From positions 558,001 through 622,000 of the forward strand of contig NZ_AP014815.1 in the NCBI RefSeq assembly GCF_001548095.1: a DNA stretch of 64,000 nt. Reading direction: 5' to 3'. The notes under the pieces are model-generated. The model worked only from the letters and a program-made list of their open reading frames with translations, did no database searches and was not told where the DNA came from. The position numbers and the translations under genes are program-made. Numbering within the stretch: position 1 is the first letter of the stretch; each line of letters begins with the position of its first letter. The DNA comes from Geminocystis sp. NIES-3708 (GTDB lineage: Bacteria > Cyanobacteriota > Cyanobacteriia > Cyanobacteriales > Cyanobacteriaceae). This document shows, one piece after another, positions 26,021-36,983 of the stretch.

Positions 26021-27613
26021 TTATTTATATTCCACTTGTAAACTATCTAAAGAAGTATGATCGCCTTTCAAAATAATTCCTCGATTATTAGCGGATAAGT
26101 GCCGTAAAATTTTATAAATTGCCTCTATTTCTTCTGATTTATCCAATTTTGTAGCGATGTCGCTTATTGTAAAAGATTCGTTACTATTTTTAACTAAATT
26201 TAATACTTCTGTTTGTAAACTTAAAATCGATGCCGCCGCTTTTTTTCCTGCTTCAACACCGGGTTGATGATAAGCATTGATATTGACTAAATAAGCATAA
26301 ATACTTACAGCTCTTTCATATAAAGCAATTAAAGCACCCACAATTTTTGGGGTAACTTCATTTATGGTAACAGTAATGGAATCTCTACCATTTTCATATA
26401 AGGCTTTACGAGTGCCTTGGAGTAACCCAGATAGATAATCACCGCTAGTGACATCTGTTTCTAATTCGAGGGATTTACCTTCTCTATCCTTTAATACTTC
26501 GATAAAAGTAACAAAAAAGTTTGCTATTCCTTCTCGTAATTGTTGCACATAGGCGTGTTGATCTGTTGATCCTTTGTTACCATAAACAGCGATACCCTGA
26601 TAAACTGTGTTGTCATCTAAGTCTTTTTCTTTACCTAATGATTCCATTACTAATTGTTGCAAATAACGACTAAACAACAACAGACTATCTTTATAAGGTA
26701 AAACTACCATGTCTTTTTCACCCTTCCCTTTTCCAGCATAATACCAAGACAAGGCGAGTAAAGCGGCAGGATTTTTTTTCACATTTGTGTCTCTGGTGGC
26801 AATATCCATTTCTTTTGCACCTTCTAACATTTCGTCAATATTGATGCCTTCTAAAAGTGCTGGTAATAAACCAACAGCAGACAATTCAGAAGTGCGCCCC
26901 CCAACCCAGTCAAACATCGCAAAACAAGCTAACCAATTTTCTTGTTTAACAGTGTGATAAAGTTTACTACTGTCATCCATCATGGTAATAGCAACAGCAT
27001 GACGAGAAAAGTCTAATCCTTTTTCTTGATAAGCATTTTTTACTTCTAACATCCCGTTACGGGTTTCTGGTGTGCCGCCCGATTTGCTTATAACTAATAC
27101 TAAAGTAGTTTTTAATTTAGTTCCTAATTTTGCAAGAATTCGATCTATTCCTGTGGGATCTGTATTGTCAATAAAGTGTATATTTAGACTAGGGTCAATA
27201 GGTGCTAAAGCCTGAGAAACAAATTGAGGACCTAAAGCCGAACCTCCGATACCTATAGAGAGTAAATCTGTAAATTTTTCTCCTTGAGGGGTTGTTATCG
27301 TGCCTGAATGGATTTTTTGGGCAAATTCTTTGATTTCTATTAAACTGTTACTGATTTCTTCCTTTATTTGTGCAGTGGGTGCAATATCAGGATTTCTTAA
27401 CCAATAATGTCCTACCATGCGGTTTTCATCAGGATTAGCGATCGCACCTTGTTCTAATTTAGCGACAGAATCAAAGGCATAGGAAAATTTGGATTGCATG
27501 GAGGTATAAAAATCATCATCAAAACTCATGCGACTAACATCTACATAAATTTCTAAACCTTGATGATAGTAAAGCCAATCTTGATAGCGTTGCCAAAGTT
27601 GTAAATTATCCAT
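26021..27613 (-). CDS. pgi: Glucose-6-phosphate isomerase
   Basis: Pgi interconverts glucose 6-phosphate and fructose 6-phosphate, linking glycogen, the oxidative pentose phosphate pathway and glycolysis. The 530-aa length is that of the cyanobacterial form. Signatures visible are [49 protein letters not shown], the active-site region [20 protein letters not shown] and the [16 protein letters not shown] lysine motif. It lies downstream of the FBPase/SBPase gene on the same strand (186-base gap), a metabolically sensible pairing, but a hairpin in the gap suggests partial separation. Confidence 0.97.
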   Translation of the reverse strand: MDNLQLWQRYQDWLYYHQGLEIYVDVSRMSFDDDFYTSMQSKFSYAFDSVAKLEQGAIANPDENRMVGHYWLRNPDIAPTAQIKEEISNSLIEIKEFAQKIHSGTITTPQGEKFTDLLSIGIGGSALGPQFVSQALAPIDPSLNIHFIDNTDPTGIDRILAKLGTKLKTTLVLVISKSGGTPETRNGMLEVKNAYQEKGLDFSRHAVAITMMDDSSKLYHTVKQENWLACFAMFDWVGGRTSELSAVGLLPALLEGINIDEMLEGAKEMDIATRDTNVKKNPAALLALSWYYAGKGKGEKDMVVLPYKDSLLLFSRYLQQLVMESLGKEKDLDDNTVYQGIAVYGNKGSTDQHAYVQQLREGIANFFVTFIEVLKDREGKSLELETDVTSGDYLSGLLQGTRKALYENGRDSITVTINEVTPKIVGALIALYERAVSIYAYLVNINAYHQPGVEAGKKAAASILSLQTEVLNLVKNSNESFTISDIATKLDKSEEIEAIYKILRHLSANNRGIILKGDHTSLDSLQVEYK

Positions 27614-27762
27614 AAATAACAGTCATGATATATTCTCATTCTTTCATTATCATAGACTTTACATGGTAAACGATGAAAAAATTATTAATTAATTAGAATT
27701 TTTTACGGTTTTTTTTTAACAGTTGAAAAAGAAAGTGTAAGAAAAAACTTTTTTGATTACGA

Positions 27763-27788
27763 TAGGAGTACAGAATATTGCACTCCTA
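27763..27788 (-). terminator. Hairpin after the FBPase/SBPase gene (weak terminator)
   Basis: TAGGAGT at 27763-27769 pairs with ACTCCTA at 27782-27788. Read on the minus strand it lies a few bases past the FBPase stop, and a T-rich stretch follows about 15 bases later, so it is a poor but possible terminator or processing hairpin. Confidence 0.4.
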
Positions 27789-27799
27789 CATTTTGACTA

Positions 27800-28840
27800 C
27801 TATTTTAATTGAATAGTTTTAGGGTTATCAAACATATGAACAGTATCAACAAAACGAGCAGTGCTAGACTGACTAGAGATTACCAAACTTTGAGTTCTTG
27901 CGCCACCATGGAAAAAACGTACGCCTTCCATTAAAGTTCCGGGAGTAATACCACAAGCCGCAAATAAGACAGTTTCACCAGATGCTAATTCTTCGGCATT
28001 GTAAACTTTATCAGGATCATTAATACCCATACTACGTAAACGCTCAAGGTTACTTTCTTTACTTTCACCGATTAAACCAGTTTTGACGATTTCAGGATCA
28101 TAAATTAATTGTCCTTGGAAATGACCACCTAAGCAACGCATTGCCGCCGCAGAAATCACGCCTTCGGGAGCAGCACCAATACCCATTAGGGCATGAATAT
28201 TACTACCAGAAAAAGCACAGGAAATGGCTGCAGAAACGTCTCCATCACTGATTAAGCGTACTCTTGCACCAGCTTCACGGATTTCTTTTACTAAATCATT
28301 ATGACGTGAACGATCCATTACGACAACAACTAATTCATCAATACTACGATTCATGCACTCAGCAATAATTTTGAGGTTTTCTGTAGCAGATTTGTTGATG
28401 TCAACATGACCTTTTGCGGCGGGAGGTGCGGCTAATTTTTTCATATAGAAATCAGGTGCTGCAAATAGTCCGCCTTTTTCGGAGATGGCTAATACTGCCA
28501 TCGAACCATTTTGTCCGTATGCTACAAGGTTAGTACCTTCACAAGGATCAACTGCAATGTCAATCTCGATTAATTCTTCAAGATTACAAAAGTTACCAGC
28601 ATCAGGGCGAGTACAAATACCTACTTCTTCACCAATATAAAGCATGGGTGCATCGTCTCTTTCTCCTTCACCAATAACGATTCTGCCACGCATTTTGATT
28701 TTATTCATTCTTTCCCGCATGGCTTCTACGGCTACTTCATCAGCGATGTCTTTTTCCCCTTTTCCCATCCATTTTGAAGATGCGATCGCAGCTTGTTCTA
28801 CTACTTCAATAATCTCTAAACCTAAAGTGGTTTCTAACAT
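27800..28840 (-). CDS. glpX: Class II fructose-1,6-bisphosphatase / sedoheptulose-1,7-bisphosphatase
   Basis: In cyanobacteria this 346-aa enzyme carries out both bisphosphatase steps of the Calvin cycle. Family motifs visible are [18 protein letters not shown], the metal-binding [60 protein letters not shown] and [18 protein letters not shown]. The start is supported by a GGAGG ribosome site (complement of 28847-28851) six bases before the ATG. Pgi lies downstream on the same strand. The gene is divergent from the DUF3386 gene. Confidence 0.97.
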   Translation of the reverse strand: MLETTLGLEIIEVVEQAAIASSKWMGKGEKDIADEVAVEAMRERMNKIKMRGRIVIGEGERDDAPMLYIGEEVGICTRPDAGNFCNLEELIEIDIAVDPCEGTNLVAYGQNGSMAVLAISEKGGLFAAPDFYMKKLAAPPAAKGHVDINKSATENLKIIAECMNRSIDELVVVVMDRSRHNDLVKEIREAGARVRLISDGDVSAAISCAFSGSNIHALMGIGAAPEGVISAAAMRCLGGHFQGQLIYDPEIVKTGLIGESKESNLERLRSMGINDPDKVYNAEELASGETVLFAACGITPGTLMEGVRFFHGGARTQSLVISSQSSTARFVDTVHMFDNPKTIQLK

Positions 28841-29188
28841 TTATATCCTCCAAAGATATGTATTAACTTTATTGGTATCTAATTTAATAAAATATGGTCA
28901 TCAAAAAGTTTATCAGACACGGGGATCATTTTTGAATCAAACTTGAGTTGATAAGGTTGAGATAGAAAGAATCAAACTTGTTTGAAATTGATGTTTCCTT
29001 TCCTATGGATTAATTCTTTTTCTACGGAATACAAAATCTGAGTAAGATTAAAAATCTTATAATATGAATAATAAAATTATTGTATGTAGCATCAATATTT
29101 TGTCTATCTGTATTTGTAAAGATAAACATCTGAAAACTTATTTTACAAAATTGCTATATAATGATTAATAAATATTAGAGGATCGAAA
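28841..29188. other. 348-base divergent intergenic region with a 12-bp direct repeat
   Basis: It carries the promoters of the FBPase/SBPase gene and the DUF3386 gene. GAATCAAACTTG occurs twice, at 28934-28945 and 28969-28980, spaced 35 bases, which could be a regulator site. No coding frame or RNA gene was recognised; a 100-residue frame overlapping this region and the FBPase gene is antisense noise. Confidence 0.5.
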
Positions 29189-29827
29189 ATGACATTAACC
29201 CTTACGGCAGAAACAGTTTTTAAATCAGCTTACGAAAATCGCTATACTTGGGATGCAGATTTTCCGGGCTATAGCTGTGACATTACCTTGATTAATCCTC
29301 AAGGCACTTATACCGCCAAAGGCGAAATTAAGGCGAACTTACAATTTGAAGTATCGGGAATTGAAGACGAAACAGCCAAAAAAGCTATTACTAGCCAACT
29401 ATGGGAAATAACTATTCATCGAGTTAATCATAGTTTTGAAAAAAGCCATGGTGAAAATACTTTTAGTTTTGGTGCTAAAGATGAAAATGGTGCAGTAGAA
29501 ATTCTCGTTGGCGGTGCTGGACAAGGTAACAAATATAAAGTGCATAATAATACAGTTTCTTTTGTCTATCGTAAAATTGGTAACTCTATTGTTGCGATTA
29601 ATACTTTTGGAATTCTTAATACCGATGAGGGGTATTTATCCGAAGGTTACGACTCTATATATTTAGATCCTGAAACTAAGCAACCAAAAGGCGGTAAAAC
29701 TATTTTTCAAGACACTTTCGAGAAAATTGACGGTTATTATATTCTTACTAATCGTCGTATTACTAATGAAGAAAATGGGCAATCTGTTGTAACTGAATAT
29801 CAGTTTTCTAACATCATTTTAGGTTAA
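29189..29827 (+). CDS. DUF3386 family protein
   Basis: A 212-aa soluble protein of a family conserved in cyanobacteria and plastids with no assigned function. Recognised by the opening TAETVFKSAYENRYTWD, the central SFGAKDENGAVEILVGGAGQGNKYKV segment, and the GYDSIYLDPETKQPKGG and DGYYILTNRRITNEE blocks. There is no signal peptide or membrane segment. A GAGGATCG ribosome site precedes the ATG. A terminator follows directly. Confidence 0.85.
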   Translation: MTLTLTAETVFKSAYENRYTWDADFPGYSCDITLINPQGTYTAKGEIKANLQFEVSGIEDETAKKAITSQLWEITIHRVNHSFEKSHGENTFSFGAKDENGAVEILVGGAGQGNKYKVHNNTVSFVYRKIGNSIVAINTFGILNTDEGYLSEGYDSIYLDPETKQPKGGKTIFQDTFEKIDGYYILTNRRITNEENGQSVVTEYQFSNIILG

Positions 29828-29833
29828 TTTTTC

Positions 29834-29872
29834 ATAAGCCTTGAATTTAATTTTGAGGCTTATATTTAATTT
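29834..29872 (+). terminator. Terminator after the DUF3386 gene
   Basis: ATAAGCCT at 29834-29841 pairs with AGGCTTAT at 29856-29863, followed by ATTTAATTTT. It begins 7 bases after the stop codon. Confidence 0.72.
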
Positions 29873-30203
29873 TATAACTTGTAAATTGGCTTAAAGCTAA
29901 TAACGGAAGAAGTATTAATAAAGTTTTTTAGATTATTGTAAATTTATTAGCAAAAATGAAGATTTAATTGCCTATTATTTTTGGATTAATTACAAGGTAA
30001 ATCATTCATTCTTAACAATTCCGTTCCTTCCGCCGCAGAAGATTTTTTATAATTATTCACAAACTTCACTTCTCCCAATAATCATAATCGCATCCTTCTC
30101 TTTCTAATCATTATCCTTAGAACTTTTAATAAAATTAATATATTATTGACTATCATAAAAAAATATACTAAGTTTAAAGTGAACAATGACAATTTGAATA
30201 TAG
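29873..30203. other. Non-coding stretch, possible gene tail on minus strand
   Basis: No intact gene. On the minus strand a short frame ending at 29986 encodes NNYKKSSAAEGTELLRMNDL before its stop, which looks like the tail of a decayed gene, but I cannot name it. Confidence 0.3.
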
Positions 30204-30407
30204 ATTGAAACAGTAATTAAACAATTGAGTGAAGATCAAATTTTACAACTACCACAATGGTTAGATGAATATTTAGATGATGACTAGGAGAAACAAATAG
30301 AAACAGATTTAGCACAAGGAAAATTAGATCAATTAATTGCAAAAGCAGAAGCAGATATTAAAGCTAACAACGTGAGAAATCTTGATGAAATCCTTTACAA
30401 AGTCTGA
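30204..30407 (+). pseudogene. Decayed antitoxin-like gene
   Basis: In one frame the region encodes ETVIKQLSEDQILQLPQWLD, then EYLDDD, a TAG stop at 30285-30287 (probably a former TGG), then EKQIETDLAQGKLDQLIAKA and ADIKANNVRNLDEIL, ending at TGA 30405-30407. This pattern (helical, acidic, a DLAQGKLD---AEA core) matches small cyanobacterial antitoxin-like proteins usually paired with a RelE/ParE-type toxin. No ATG start remains in frame and no intact toxin follows; the next 130 bases hold only broken frames. Confidence 0.5.
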
Positions 30408-30586
30408 TTTTTGGTAAAACATAGAAAAAGATTATTTAAAATCCCATAATTACTTTTTAGAAAAACTTGTAACTTTTTTGAATATTTAGTTATTTCAAGA
30501 TATAAATTTAATAGTGCTTATTTACTTAACTATTGTGAGAATATTGTTTATCATTGGTTATTGCAAAATAATACTAAGAATTGAGT

Positions 30587-31585
30587 ATGACAAAACGTCC
30601 AAATATTCCGGCAGAAATTAAACGTCGTGTACTTGTTGAAGCAGGGCATCGTTGTGCAATTCACACTTGTAAAAATCCAAATGTTGACATTCATCATATT
30701 ATTCCTTGGGCAAAATGTCAGGAACATAACTTTAATAATCTAATTGCATTATGTCCTAATTGTCATAGAAGAGTACATAATGGAGAAATTGATCAAAAAT
30801 CTTTGTTGATGTATAAAGCAAGTTTAGTTAAACGTGAAATAAAAGAAACAGATCTAGAAAATACACAAAAAAGTATCAATAATTTTTCTTCTAATATTGA
30901 GAGTCATCAATCTGTTTTGTTATCTGAGCAAAACAACAATGAATACAAATATTCAATAGATTTTGAGTATCCACATTTTATTCCAAATATGGGAGATTTA
31001 AGACAAATTAATGTTCTATTAGAAGCACAAGCTATTAAAGCTCTACTATGTGAACGATTGAGAGCATTTGAACAGTTATTTTCAGAAACGAATCACTCCG
31101 ATAATCTTATATTAAAAAATTTATTAGAACAAGGAAACGCATACGCATCTTCTTTTAAAATAATAGTTCACACAGAAGGTATTATAACTATTCGTCAATC
31201 AATTTATTACTATTCTTCTGGTGCAGCTCATCCAAACCATTTTACAACTGGAGTTAATTATTTTCGTAACCCTTTAATATCTATTAATTTAGAACATCTG
31301 TTTACTGACTCATTAAAAGCTCTTGATGTTTTATCTGATTATTGTATAAAAATTCTTGAACTTGAAAATCAAGATTCTGAAGCTAATGAATGGGTTAGAG
31401 ATGGTGCAGGAAGAAACTGGGAAAACTATGATAATTTTGTTATTGATGAAAATGGAATCATTATTTTTTTTCATCCTTATCAAGTTGGAAGTTATGCAGA
31501 AGGAGAACGAATTGTTGTAATTTCATCAAGATTTATTTTTCCTTTACTCAAAGAAAATACAAAACTACATTTACTTTGGAACTAG
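30587..31585 (+). CDS. HNH endonuclease fused to a DUF3298-like domain
   Basis: A 332-aa protein counted from ATG at 30587; a TTG at 30581 is a possible earlier start. Residues 13-70 form an HNH nuclease domain with zinc cysteines C23, C28, C56 and C59, the HHIIPW core (H36, H37), N51 and H60. A polar linker covers about 75-115. The C-terminal part (about 120-332) resembles DUF3298/RsiV-type domains: SSGAAHPNHFTTGVNYF, ISINLEHLF and ENGIIIFFHPYQVGSYAEG. I know of the two domains separately but not of a named system using this fusion. The gene sits beside a decayed antitoxin gene and upstream of gltB. A defence or stress nuclease is possible but unproven. Confidence 0.78.
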   Translation: MTKRPNIPAEIKRRVLVEAGHRCAIHTCKNPNVDIHHIIPWAKCQEHNFNNLIALCPNCHRRVHNGEIDQKSLLMYKASLVKREIKETDLENTQKSINNFSSNIESHQSVLLSEQNNNEYKYSIDFEYPHFIPNMGDLRQINVLLEAQAIKALLCERLRAFEQLFSETNHSDNLILKNLLEQGNAYASSFKIIVHTEGIITIRQSIYYYSSGAAHPNHFTTGVNYFRNPLISINLEHLFTDSLKALDVLSDYCIKILELENQDSEANEWVRDGAGRNWENYDNFVIDENGIIIFFHPYQVGSYAEGERIVVISSRFIFPLLKENTKLHLLWN

Positions 31586-31708
31586 TAAATGAAATCAAGA
31601 TGATATTTTTTTAATAAGTATTTTCGATCAACCCCCCTCAAACGTTAAAAAACTTAATCTTATGTTAAATTTCTGACAAAACATAGAGAGAAAATTCGTT
31701 AATCTTCC

Positions 31709-31714
31709 TATAAT
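31709..31714 (+). promoter_or_regulatory. Possible -10 element for glutamate synthase gene
   Basis: TATAAT stands 91 bases before the glutamate synthase ATG. No good -35 hexamer and no GTA-N8-TAC NtcA site is positioned upstream of it, so this is weak. Confidence 0.35.
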
Positions 31715-31804
31715 GTGTAAATAAACGAGTAAAAAAAAGAAAAAGCTAGACTTAATCATTTCTTTACATTTGCCCGATCAACACCAACAATTTAGGAAGC
31801 AATC

Positions 31805-34800
31805 ATGACATATAGTTTAATACCAGAAAAACAAGGATTATACGATCCCCAAAATGAACACGATGCCTGTGGTGTGGGTTTCGTGGTGCAGAAATTCGGG
31901 AAGAAATCCCATGAAATTGTACAACAAGCTCTAACTATTTTAATCAATTTAGATCATAGAGGCGGTTGTGGTGCAGAGCCAAACACTGGAGATGGTGCGG
32001 GAATTTTAATGCAGTTACCCCATGAATTTATGAGCAAAGAAGCCGAGAAATTAGGTTTTGCATTGCCTGAAGTGGGTGACTATGCAGTGGGTATGATTTT
32101 TACTTCTCCTAATGAAGATGTAAGATTGAAAGCTAGGACATTATTTGAGCAAGTTGTCGCTGAAGAAGGGCAAAAAGTCTTAGGTTGGCGTGATGTGCCT
32201 ACAGATAACTCAGATTTAGGTAAAAGTGCATTGATTTGTGAGCCTTATGTACAACAGGTTTTTATCGCTAAAAATCCTAATCTTGCTGATAGTCTAGCCT
32301 TTGAGCGTAAATTGTTTGTGATTAGAAAGCGATCGCACGCAGTCATCAAAGCAAGTAATATTGATGTTTATTGGTATCCAGCCACCATTTCTAGCCGTAC
32401 TATTGTTTATAAAGGAATGTTGCGCCCTGAGCAAGTAGGCAAATATTACCTTGATTTGAATAACCCTGAATTGCAAACCGCTTTAGCCTTAGTGCATTCT
32501 CGTTTTAGTACAAACACATTTCCTAGTTGGGAAAGAGCCCACCCTTATCGCTACATCACCCATAACGGCGAAATCAATACTTTACGGGGTAATACTAATT
32601 GGATGCACGCTCGTCAAGCTTTATTTGAATCGGAGTTATTCGGGGAAGATATGACAAAAATTCAGCCTATCATTAACATGGAAGGTAGTGATTCCCTTAT
32701 TTTTGATAATGCCTTAGAAATGTTGGTATTAAGTGGGCGCTCGTTACCCCATGCGGTGATGATGATGATTCCTGAGCCTTGGAGTGGACATGAATCCATG
32801 AGTGCAGAGAAAAAAGCCTTTTATCAATATCATTCTTGCTTAATCGAGCCTTGGGATGGTCCTGCTTCCATCGCATTTACAGATGGTAAGCAAATTGGTG
32901 CTATACTTGATCGTAACGGTTTACGTCCTTCTCGCTATATCGTCACCAAAGATGGATTAGTAATAATGGCATCGGAAGCCGGTGTATTGCCCATTGAGCC
33001 TGAAAGGGTAGAATCAAAGGGAAGATTGCAACCAGGGCAGATGTTTTTAGTGGATATGGAAGCAGGGCGCATCGTTGCCGATGAGGAAGTAAAGCAACCT
33101 ATAATCACCCAAAAACCTTATCAACAATGGCTAGATGAACATTTATACACTTTAGATAAATTATCCTCACCCCCTGCTCTTCTTTCTCAAGGCGATGGAA
33201 GTAATGATGATCTCATGCCTTTACAACAAGCCTTTGGTTATACTTTTGAAGACTTGCGGATGTTATTAGTGCCGATGGCACAAACCGGTGTGGAGTCAGT
33301 AGGTGCAATGGGTGTTGATACTCCTTTAGCAGTGTTAAGCGACAAGCCCAAACTTTTATACGACTATTTTAAACAACTTTTTGCACAGGTAACTAATCCT
33401 CCTATTGATTCTATTAGAGAAGCAATCATTACGTCCGCAGAAACTACCATCGGTAGAGAAGGAAATTTACTCAATCCTCAGCCCGAAAGTTGTCATCTTA
33501 TCGCCCTTAAAACTCCTGTTATCACTAATGAAGAATTGGCGAAACTGAAAAATTTAAACAGTGATGGTTTTAAAACTCATGCTATCTCAATTCTTTTCAA
33601 CCCCAAAGATGGAGTAAAAGGGGTAGAAGATGCTTTAAAAGGGATTTTCAATCAAGCTGATAAAGCAATTAAAGAGGGATGCACCCATTTGATTTTAAGT
33701 GATCGAGGAGTAGATTATAACAACGCACCTATACCAGCATTATTAGCAGTAGCGGGATTACATCATCATCTCATCCGTAACGGCACTCGTACCCTTGTCG
33801 GCTTAATTTTAGAATCCGCCGAGCCAAAAGAAGTACATCATTTCGCCCTATTATTAGGCTATGGTTGCGGTGCAATTAATCCCTACTTGGCTTATGAAAC
33901 CCTGAATCAGATGATTGAGGAGAATTTGTTGACAGGAGTTGACTATGATACTGCGGTTTATAACTACATCAAATCTATTACCAAAGGAGTAATTAAAATT
34001 GCCGCCAAGATTGGTATTTCTACCATCCAAAGCTATCGAGGTGCTCAAATTTTCGAGGCGGTAGGCTTAAATCAAAGTGTTATTGACAAATATTTTACCC
34101 GTACGGCTTCCCGTTTACAAGGAGTTGATTTAGAAGTCATCGCCAAAGAAACGATTATGCGTCATAGTCACGCCTTCCCTGACAGACAAGTTAACGGGCA
34201 TACCCTTGATGTAGGCGGTGAATATCAGTGGCGTAAAGATGGTGAATCTCACCTATTTAACCCTCAAACTATCCATACCTTACAACAGGCAGTGCAACTG
34301 GGAGATTATCAATTATTTAAGAAGTATTCCCAGATGATTAATGATCATGGTAAGCATTACTTTCGACTTCGTGATTTATTGGAGTTTAAACAACGAGAAT
34401 CTATCCCCATTGAAGAAGTTGAGCCTATTGAAAACATCATGAAGCGCTTTAAAACAGGTGCAATGAGTTACGGTTCGATTTCTAAAGAAGCCCATGAGTC
34501 TTTGGCGATCGCCATGAATCGCATTGGCGGTAAATCTAACACAGGGGAAGGAGGAGAAGATCCAGAGCGCTATACTTGGACAAATGAACAAGGAGACTCG
34601 AAAAATAGTGCTATTAAACAGGTAGCTAGTGGGCGTTTTGGCGTTAATAGCTTATACCTTTCTCAAGCTAAAGAGATTCAAATTAAAATGGCACAAGGTG
34701 CGAAACCGGGTGAAGGTGGACAATTACCGGGTAAAAAAGTTTATCCTTGGATTGCGAAGGTGCGTTACTCTACCCCCGGCGTTGGTTTAATTTCTCCTCC

Positions 34801-36403
34801 TCCTCACCATGATATTTACTCCATTGAGGATTTAGCGGAGTTAATCCATGATTTGAAAAATGCTAATCGTGACGCTCGTATTAACGTAAAATTAGTGTCA
34901 GAGGTGGGAGTAGGTACGATCGCATCTGGAGTTGCTAAAGCTAAAGCCGATGTAGTCTTAATCTCAGGTTATGACGGAGGCACTGGTGCTTCTCCTCGCA
35001 CATCTATTAAACACGCAGGACTACCTTGGGAATTAGGATTAGCAGAAACCCACCAAACTCTGTTATTAAATAACCTCCGCAGTCGTATTGTAGTAGAAAC
35101 AGACGGGCAAATGAAAACAGGGCGAGATGTAATAGTTGCCGCCTTACTTGGTGCTGAAGAATTTGGTTTTGCCACTGCACCCCTTGTCACTTTAGGCTGT
35201 ATCATGATGCGTGTGTGTCATCTAAATACCTGCCCTGTGGGAGTGGCTACCCAAAACCCCGATCTTCGTGCTAAATTTACAGGTGATCCTGCTTATACTG
35301 TCAATTTCATGAAGTTTATCGCTGAAGAAATGCGAGAAATTATGGCAGAATTAGGCTTCCGCACTGTGGATGAGATGGTAGGACGTACTGATGTATTAGA
35401 ACCTAAAGGTGCGATCGATCATTGGAAGGCTAAAGGTATCGATATTGCACCTATCCTTTATCAGCCTGAAGTTGATCCTAGTGTTGGTCGTTATTGTACC
35501 ACAAAACAAGATCACGGTTTAGATCAATCCCTCGATATAACTACTTTATTGGATTTGTGTAAAGGTGCGATCGAAAATGGCGAAAAAGTTAAAGCCACCT
35601 TACCCATTAAAAACATTAACCGTGTCGTTGGAACAATCTTAGGTAACGAGATTACCAAAAAACATTGGGAAGGCTTACCCGAAGATACCGTGCATTTGCA
35701 TTTTGTCGGTAGTGCAGGACAAAGTTTAGGGGCATTTGTCCCTAAAGGAGTTACGATCGAATTAGAAGGAGACGCTAACGACTATATCGGTAAAGGGTTA
35801 AGCGGTGGTAAAATTATCGTCTATCCTGACAAAAAATCTACCTTCCCTGCCGAAGATAATATCATCGTGGGTAACGTTGCCTTTTATGGTGCAACCAGTG
35901 GTGAAGCCTATATTTCTGGTATTGCTGGGGAGCGTTTTTGTGTACGTAACTCTGGTGTAACTGCCGTTGTGGAAGGAGTAGGCGATCATGGTTGCGAATA
36001 TATGACAGGTGGACGAGTGGTAATTCTTGGCTCAACTGGGCGTAATTTTGCCGCCGGTATGAGTGGTGGTGTCGCCTATATCTTTGACGAAAAGGGCGAT
36101 TTTGCTTCTCATTGCAACACGGAAATGGTTGGTTTAGAAACCCTCGATGATGCGTCAGAAATTGCGGAAATCAAACAATTAATTGTCAAACATCAACAAT
36201 TTACTAACAGTAAAAAAGCTCAAAAAGTCCTCGATAATTGGGAGGAAAATATTAGTAAATTTGTCAAAGTAATGCCTCGTGATTATAAACGAGTTTTAGA
36301 GGCATTAAAAGAGGCAATTAATTCTGGATTAAGCGGAGATGAGGCGTTAAATGCGGCATTTGAAGCCAACTCTCAAGACGTTGCCAGAGTCGGAGGAAGT
36401 TAA
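31805..36403 (+). CDS. gltB: Glutamate synthase large subunit, ferredoxin type
   Basis: GOGAT makes two glutamates from glutamine and 2-oxoglutarate. The 1532-aa chain has the class II glutaminase domain with nucleophile C22 (EHDACGVGF) after a short leader, the central domain, the FMN barrel ([47 protein letters not shown]), the 3Fe-4S cysteines C1132, C1138 and C1143 ([12 protein letters not shown]), and the GXGXG beta-helix ([15 protein letters not shown] type, then [17 protein letters not shown]). There is no gltD small subunit next to it and the length fits the ferredoxin-dependent form, but the electron donor cannot be fixed by eye; gltS or glsF are alternative names. Accessory genes flank it on both sides. 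Confidence 0.95.
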   Translation: MTYSLIPEKQGLYDPQNEHDACGVGFVVQKFGKKSHEIVQQALTILINLDHRGGCGAEPNTGDGAGILMQLPHEFMSKEAEKLGFALPEVGDYAVGMIFTSPNEDVRLKARTLFEQVVAEEGQKVLGWRDVPTDNSDLGKSALICEPYVQQVFIAKNPNLADSLAFERKLFVIRKRSHAVIKASNIDVYWYPATISSRTIVYKGMLRPEQVGKYYLDLNNPELQTALALVHSRFSTNTFPSWERAHPYRYITHNGEINTLRGNTNWMHARQALFESELFGEDMTKIQPIINMEGSDSLIFDNALEMLVLSGRSLPHAVMMMIPEPWSGHESMSAEKKAFYQYHSCLIEPWDGPASIAFTDGKQIGAILDRNGLRPSRYIVTKDGLVIMASEAGVLPIEPERVESKGRLQPGQMFLVDMEAGRIVADEEVKQPIITQKPYQQWLDEHLYTLDKLSSPPALLSQGDGSNDDLMPLQQAFGYTFEDLRMLLVPMAQTGVESVGAMGVDTPLAVLSDKPKLLYDYFKQLFAQVTNPPIDSIREAIITSAETTIGREGNLLNPQPESCHLIALKTPVITNEELAKLKNLNSDGFKTHAISILFNPKDGVKGVEDALKGIFNQADKAIKEGCTHLILSDRGVDYNNAPIPALLAVAGLHHHLIRNGTRTLVGLILESAEPKEVHHFALLLGYGCGAINPYLAYETLNQMIEENLLTGVDYDTAVYNYIKSITKGVIKIAAKIGISTIQSYRGAQIFEAVGLNQSVIDKYFTRTASRLQGVDLEVIAKETIMRHSHAFPDRQVNGHTLDVGGEYQWRKDGESHLFNPQTIHTLQQAVQLGDYQLFKKYSQMINDHGKHYFRLRDLLEFKQRESIPIEEVEPIENIMKRFKTGAMSYGSISKEAHESLAIAMNRIGGKSNTGEGGEDPERYTWTNEQGDSKNSAIKQVASGRFGVNSLYLSQAKEIQIKMAQGAKPGEGGQLPGKKVYPWIAKVRYSTPGVGLISPPPHHDIYSIEDLAELIHDLKNANRDARINVKLVSEVGVGTIASGVAKAKADVVLISGYDGGTGASPRTSIKHAGLPWELGLAETHQTLLLNNLRSRIVVETDGQMKTGRDVIVAALLGAEEFGFATAPLVTLGCIMMRVCHLNTCPVGVATQNPDLRAKFTGDPAYTVNFMKFIAEEMREIMAELGFRTVDEMVGRTDVLEPKGAIDHWKAKGIDIAPILYQPEVDPSVGRYCTTKQDHGLDQSLDITTLLDLCKGAIENGEKVKATLPIKNINRVVGTILGNEITKKHWEGLPEDTVHLHFVGSAGQSLGAFVPKGVTIELEGDANDYIGKGLSGGKIIVYPDKKSTFPAEDNIIVGNVAFYGATSGEAYISGIAGERFCVRNSGVTAVVEGVGDHGCEYMTGGRVVILGSTGRNFAAGMSGGVAYIFDEKGDFASHCNTEMVGLETLDDASEIAEIKQLIVKHQQFTNSKKAQKVLDNWEENISKFVKVMPRDYKRVLEALKEAINSGLSGDEALNAAFEANSQDVARVGGS

Positions 36404-36414
36404 CCCCTCTAAAT

Positions 36415-36440
36415 CTCCCCTTGAAAGGGGAGACTTTTGT
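36415..36440 (+). terminator. Hairpin after glutamate synthase gene
   Basis: CTCCCC at 36415-36420 pairs with GGGGAG at 36427-36432, followed by ACTTTTGT. It starts 12 bases after the stop codon. Its GC-rich composition contrasts with the AT-rich background and resembles the palindrome at 36488. Confidence 0.6.
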
Positions 36441-36487
36441 ATAAGATAATGAATCATCTATCAATAACTTATCTTATCTAAGTAATT

Positions 36488-36507
36488 CCCCTCCTTTAAA
36501 GGAGGGG
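36488..36507. repeat. 20-bp GC-rich palindrome overlapping the ribosome site of the DUF559 gene
   Basis: CCCCTCCTTTAAAGGAGGGG is a perfect palindrome. Its right arm contains AGGAGG, which stands about 8 bases before the GTG start at 36514, so folding of the mRNA would hide the ribosome site. The following GCTAGGGGTGG is part of a motif often seen in this kind of repeat. Confidence 0.65.
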
Positions 36508-36513
36508 CTAGGG

Positions 36514-36918
36514 GTGGTTAAAATGATTAATGATTCCCACGAAACAAAACCTGCATACAAAGCAGTAAGTAATCTGAAAGACAAAAAAGAATTAAGAAGA
36601 AAACTTCGTAACAATGCAACTCCTGCTGAAAGAAAATTATGGAGTGCATTACAAGGTAAAAAATTAGATGGTTTTAAGTTTAGACGGCAACATTCAATCG
36701 ATCGTTATATTTTAGACTTTTTTTGTCCTACTGCTAATTTAGCTATTGAATTAGATGGTGATAGTCACTATACTGCTGAGGCAATGGAATATGATAACAT
36801 TAGAGATAATTACTTACAAAGTGTTGGTATTATTGTGATTCGTTATTCTAATCAAGAAATATATGATAATCTTGAGGAAGTTTTAGAGAATATTAGAAAT
36901 TATCTGAACAAGTTTTAG
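36514..36918 (+). CDS. DUF559 family endonuclease-like protein
   Basis: A 134-aa protein of the DUF559 group, which belongs to the PD-(D/E)XK/Vsr-like nuclease fold. It shows the family start LRNNATPAERKLW, the FKFRRQHSIDRYILDF strand with D68, and the core LAIELDGDSHY with E79 and D81, then RDNYLQSVGIIVIRYSN. The GTG at 36514 has a well-placed ribosome site; ATG at 36523 is the alternative. Family members are small, widespread and often embedded in repeat-like palindromes, suggesting mobile behaviour, but no activity has been assigned here. It lies between gltB and the HEPN-motif gene. Confidence 0.85.
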   Translation: MVKMINDSHETKPAYKAVSNLKDKKELRRKLRNNATPAERKLWSALQGKKLDGFKFRRQHSIDRYILDFFCPTANLAIELDGDSHYTAEAMEYDNIRDNYLQSVGIIVIRYSNQEIYDNLEEVLENIRNYLNKF

Positions 36919-36983
36919 AGATATAGGGAAAAAACAATTAATTAATAATAAGTGACATTAATAAATAATTTGATAGACAAGAT

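Noticed and set aside
28644-28946. 100-aa plus-strand frame over the start of the FBPase/SBPase gene
   Set aside because: It is the reverse strand of a well-conserved enzyme gene and has no recognisable features.
31586-31804. NtcA site in front of glutamate synthase
   Set aside because: No GTA-N8-TAC motif at the right distance from the TATAAT box.
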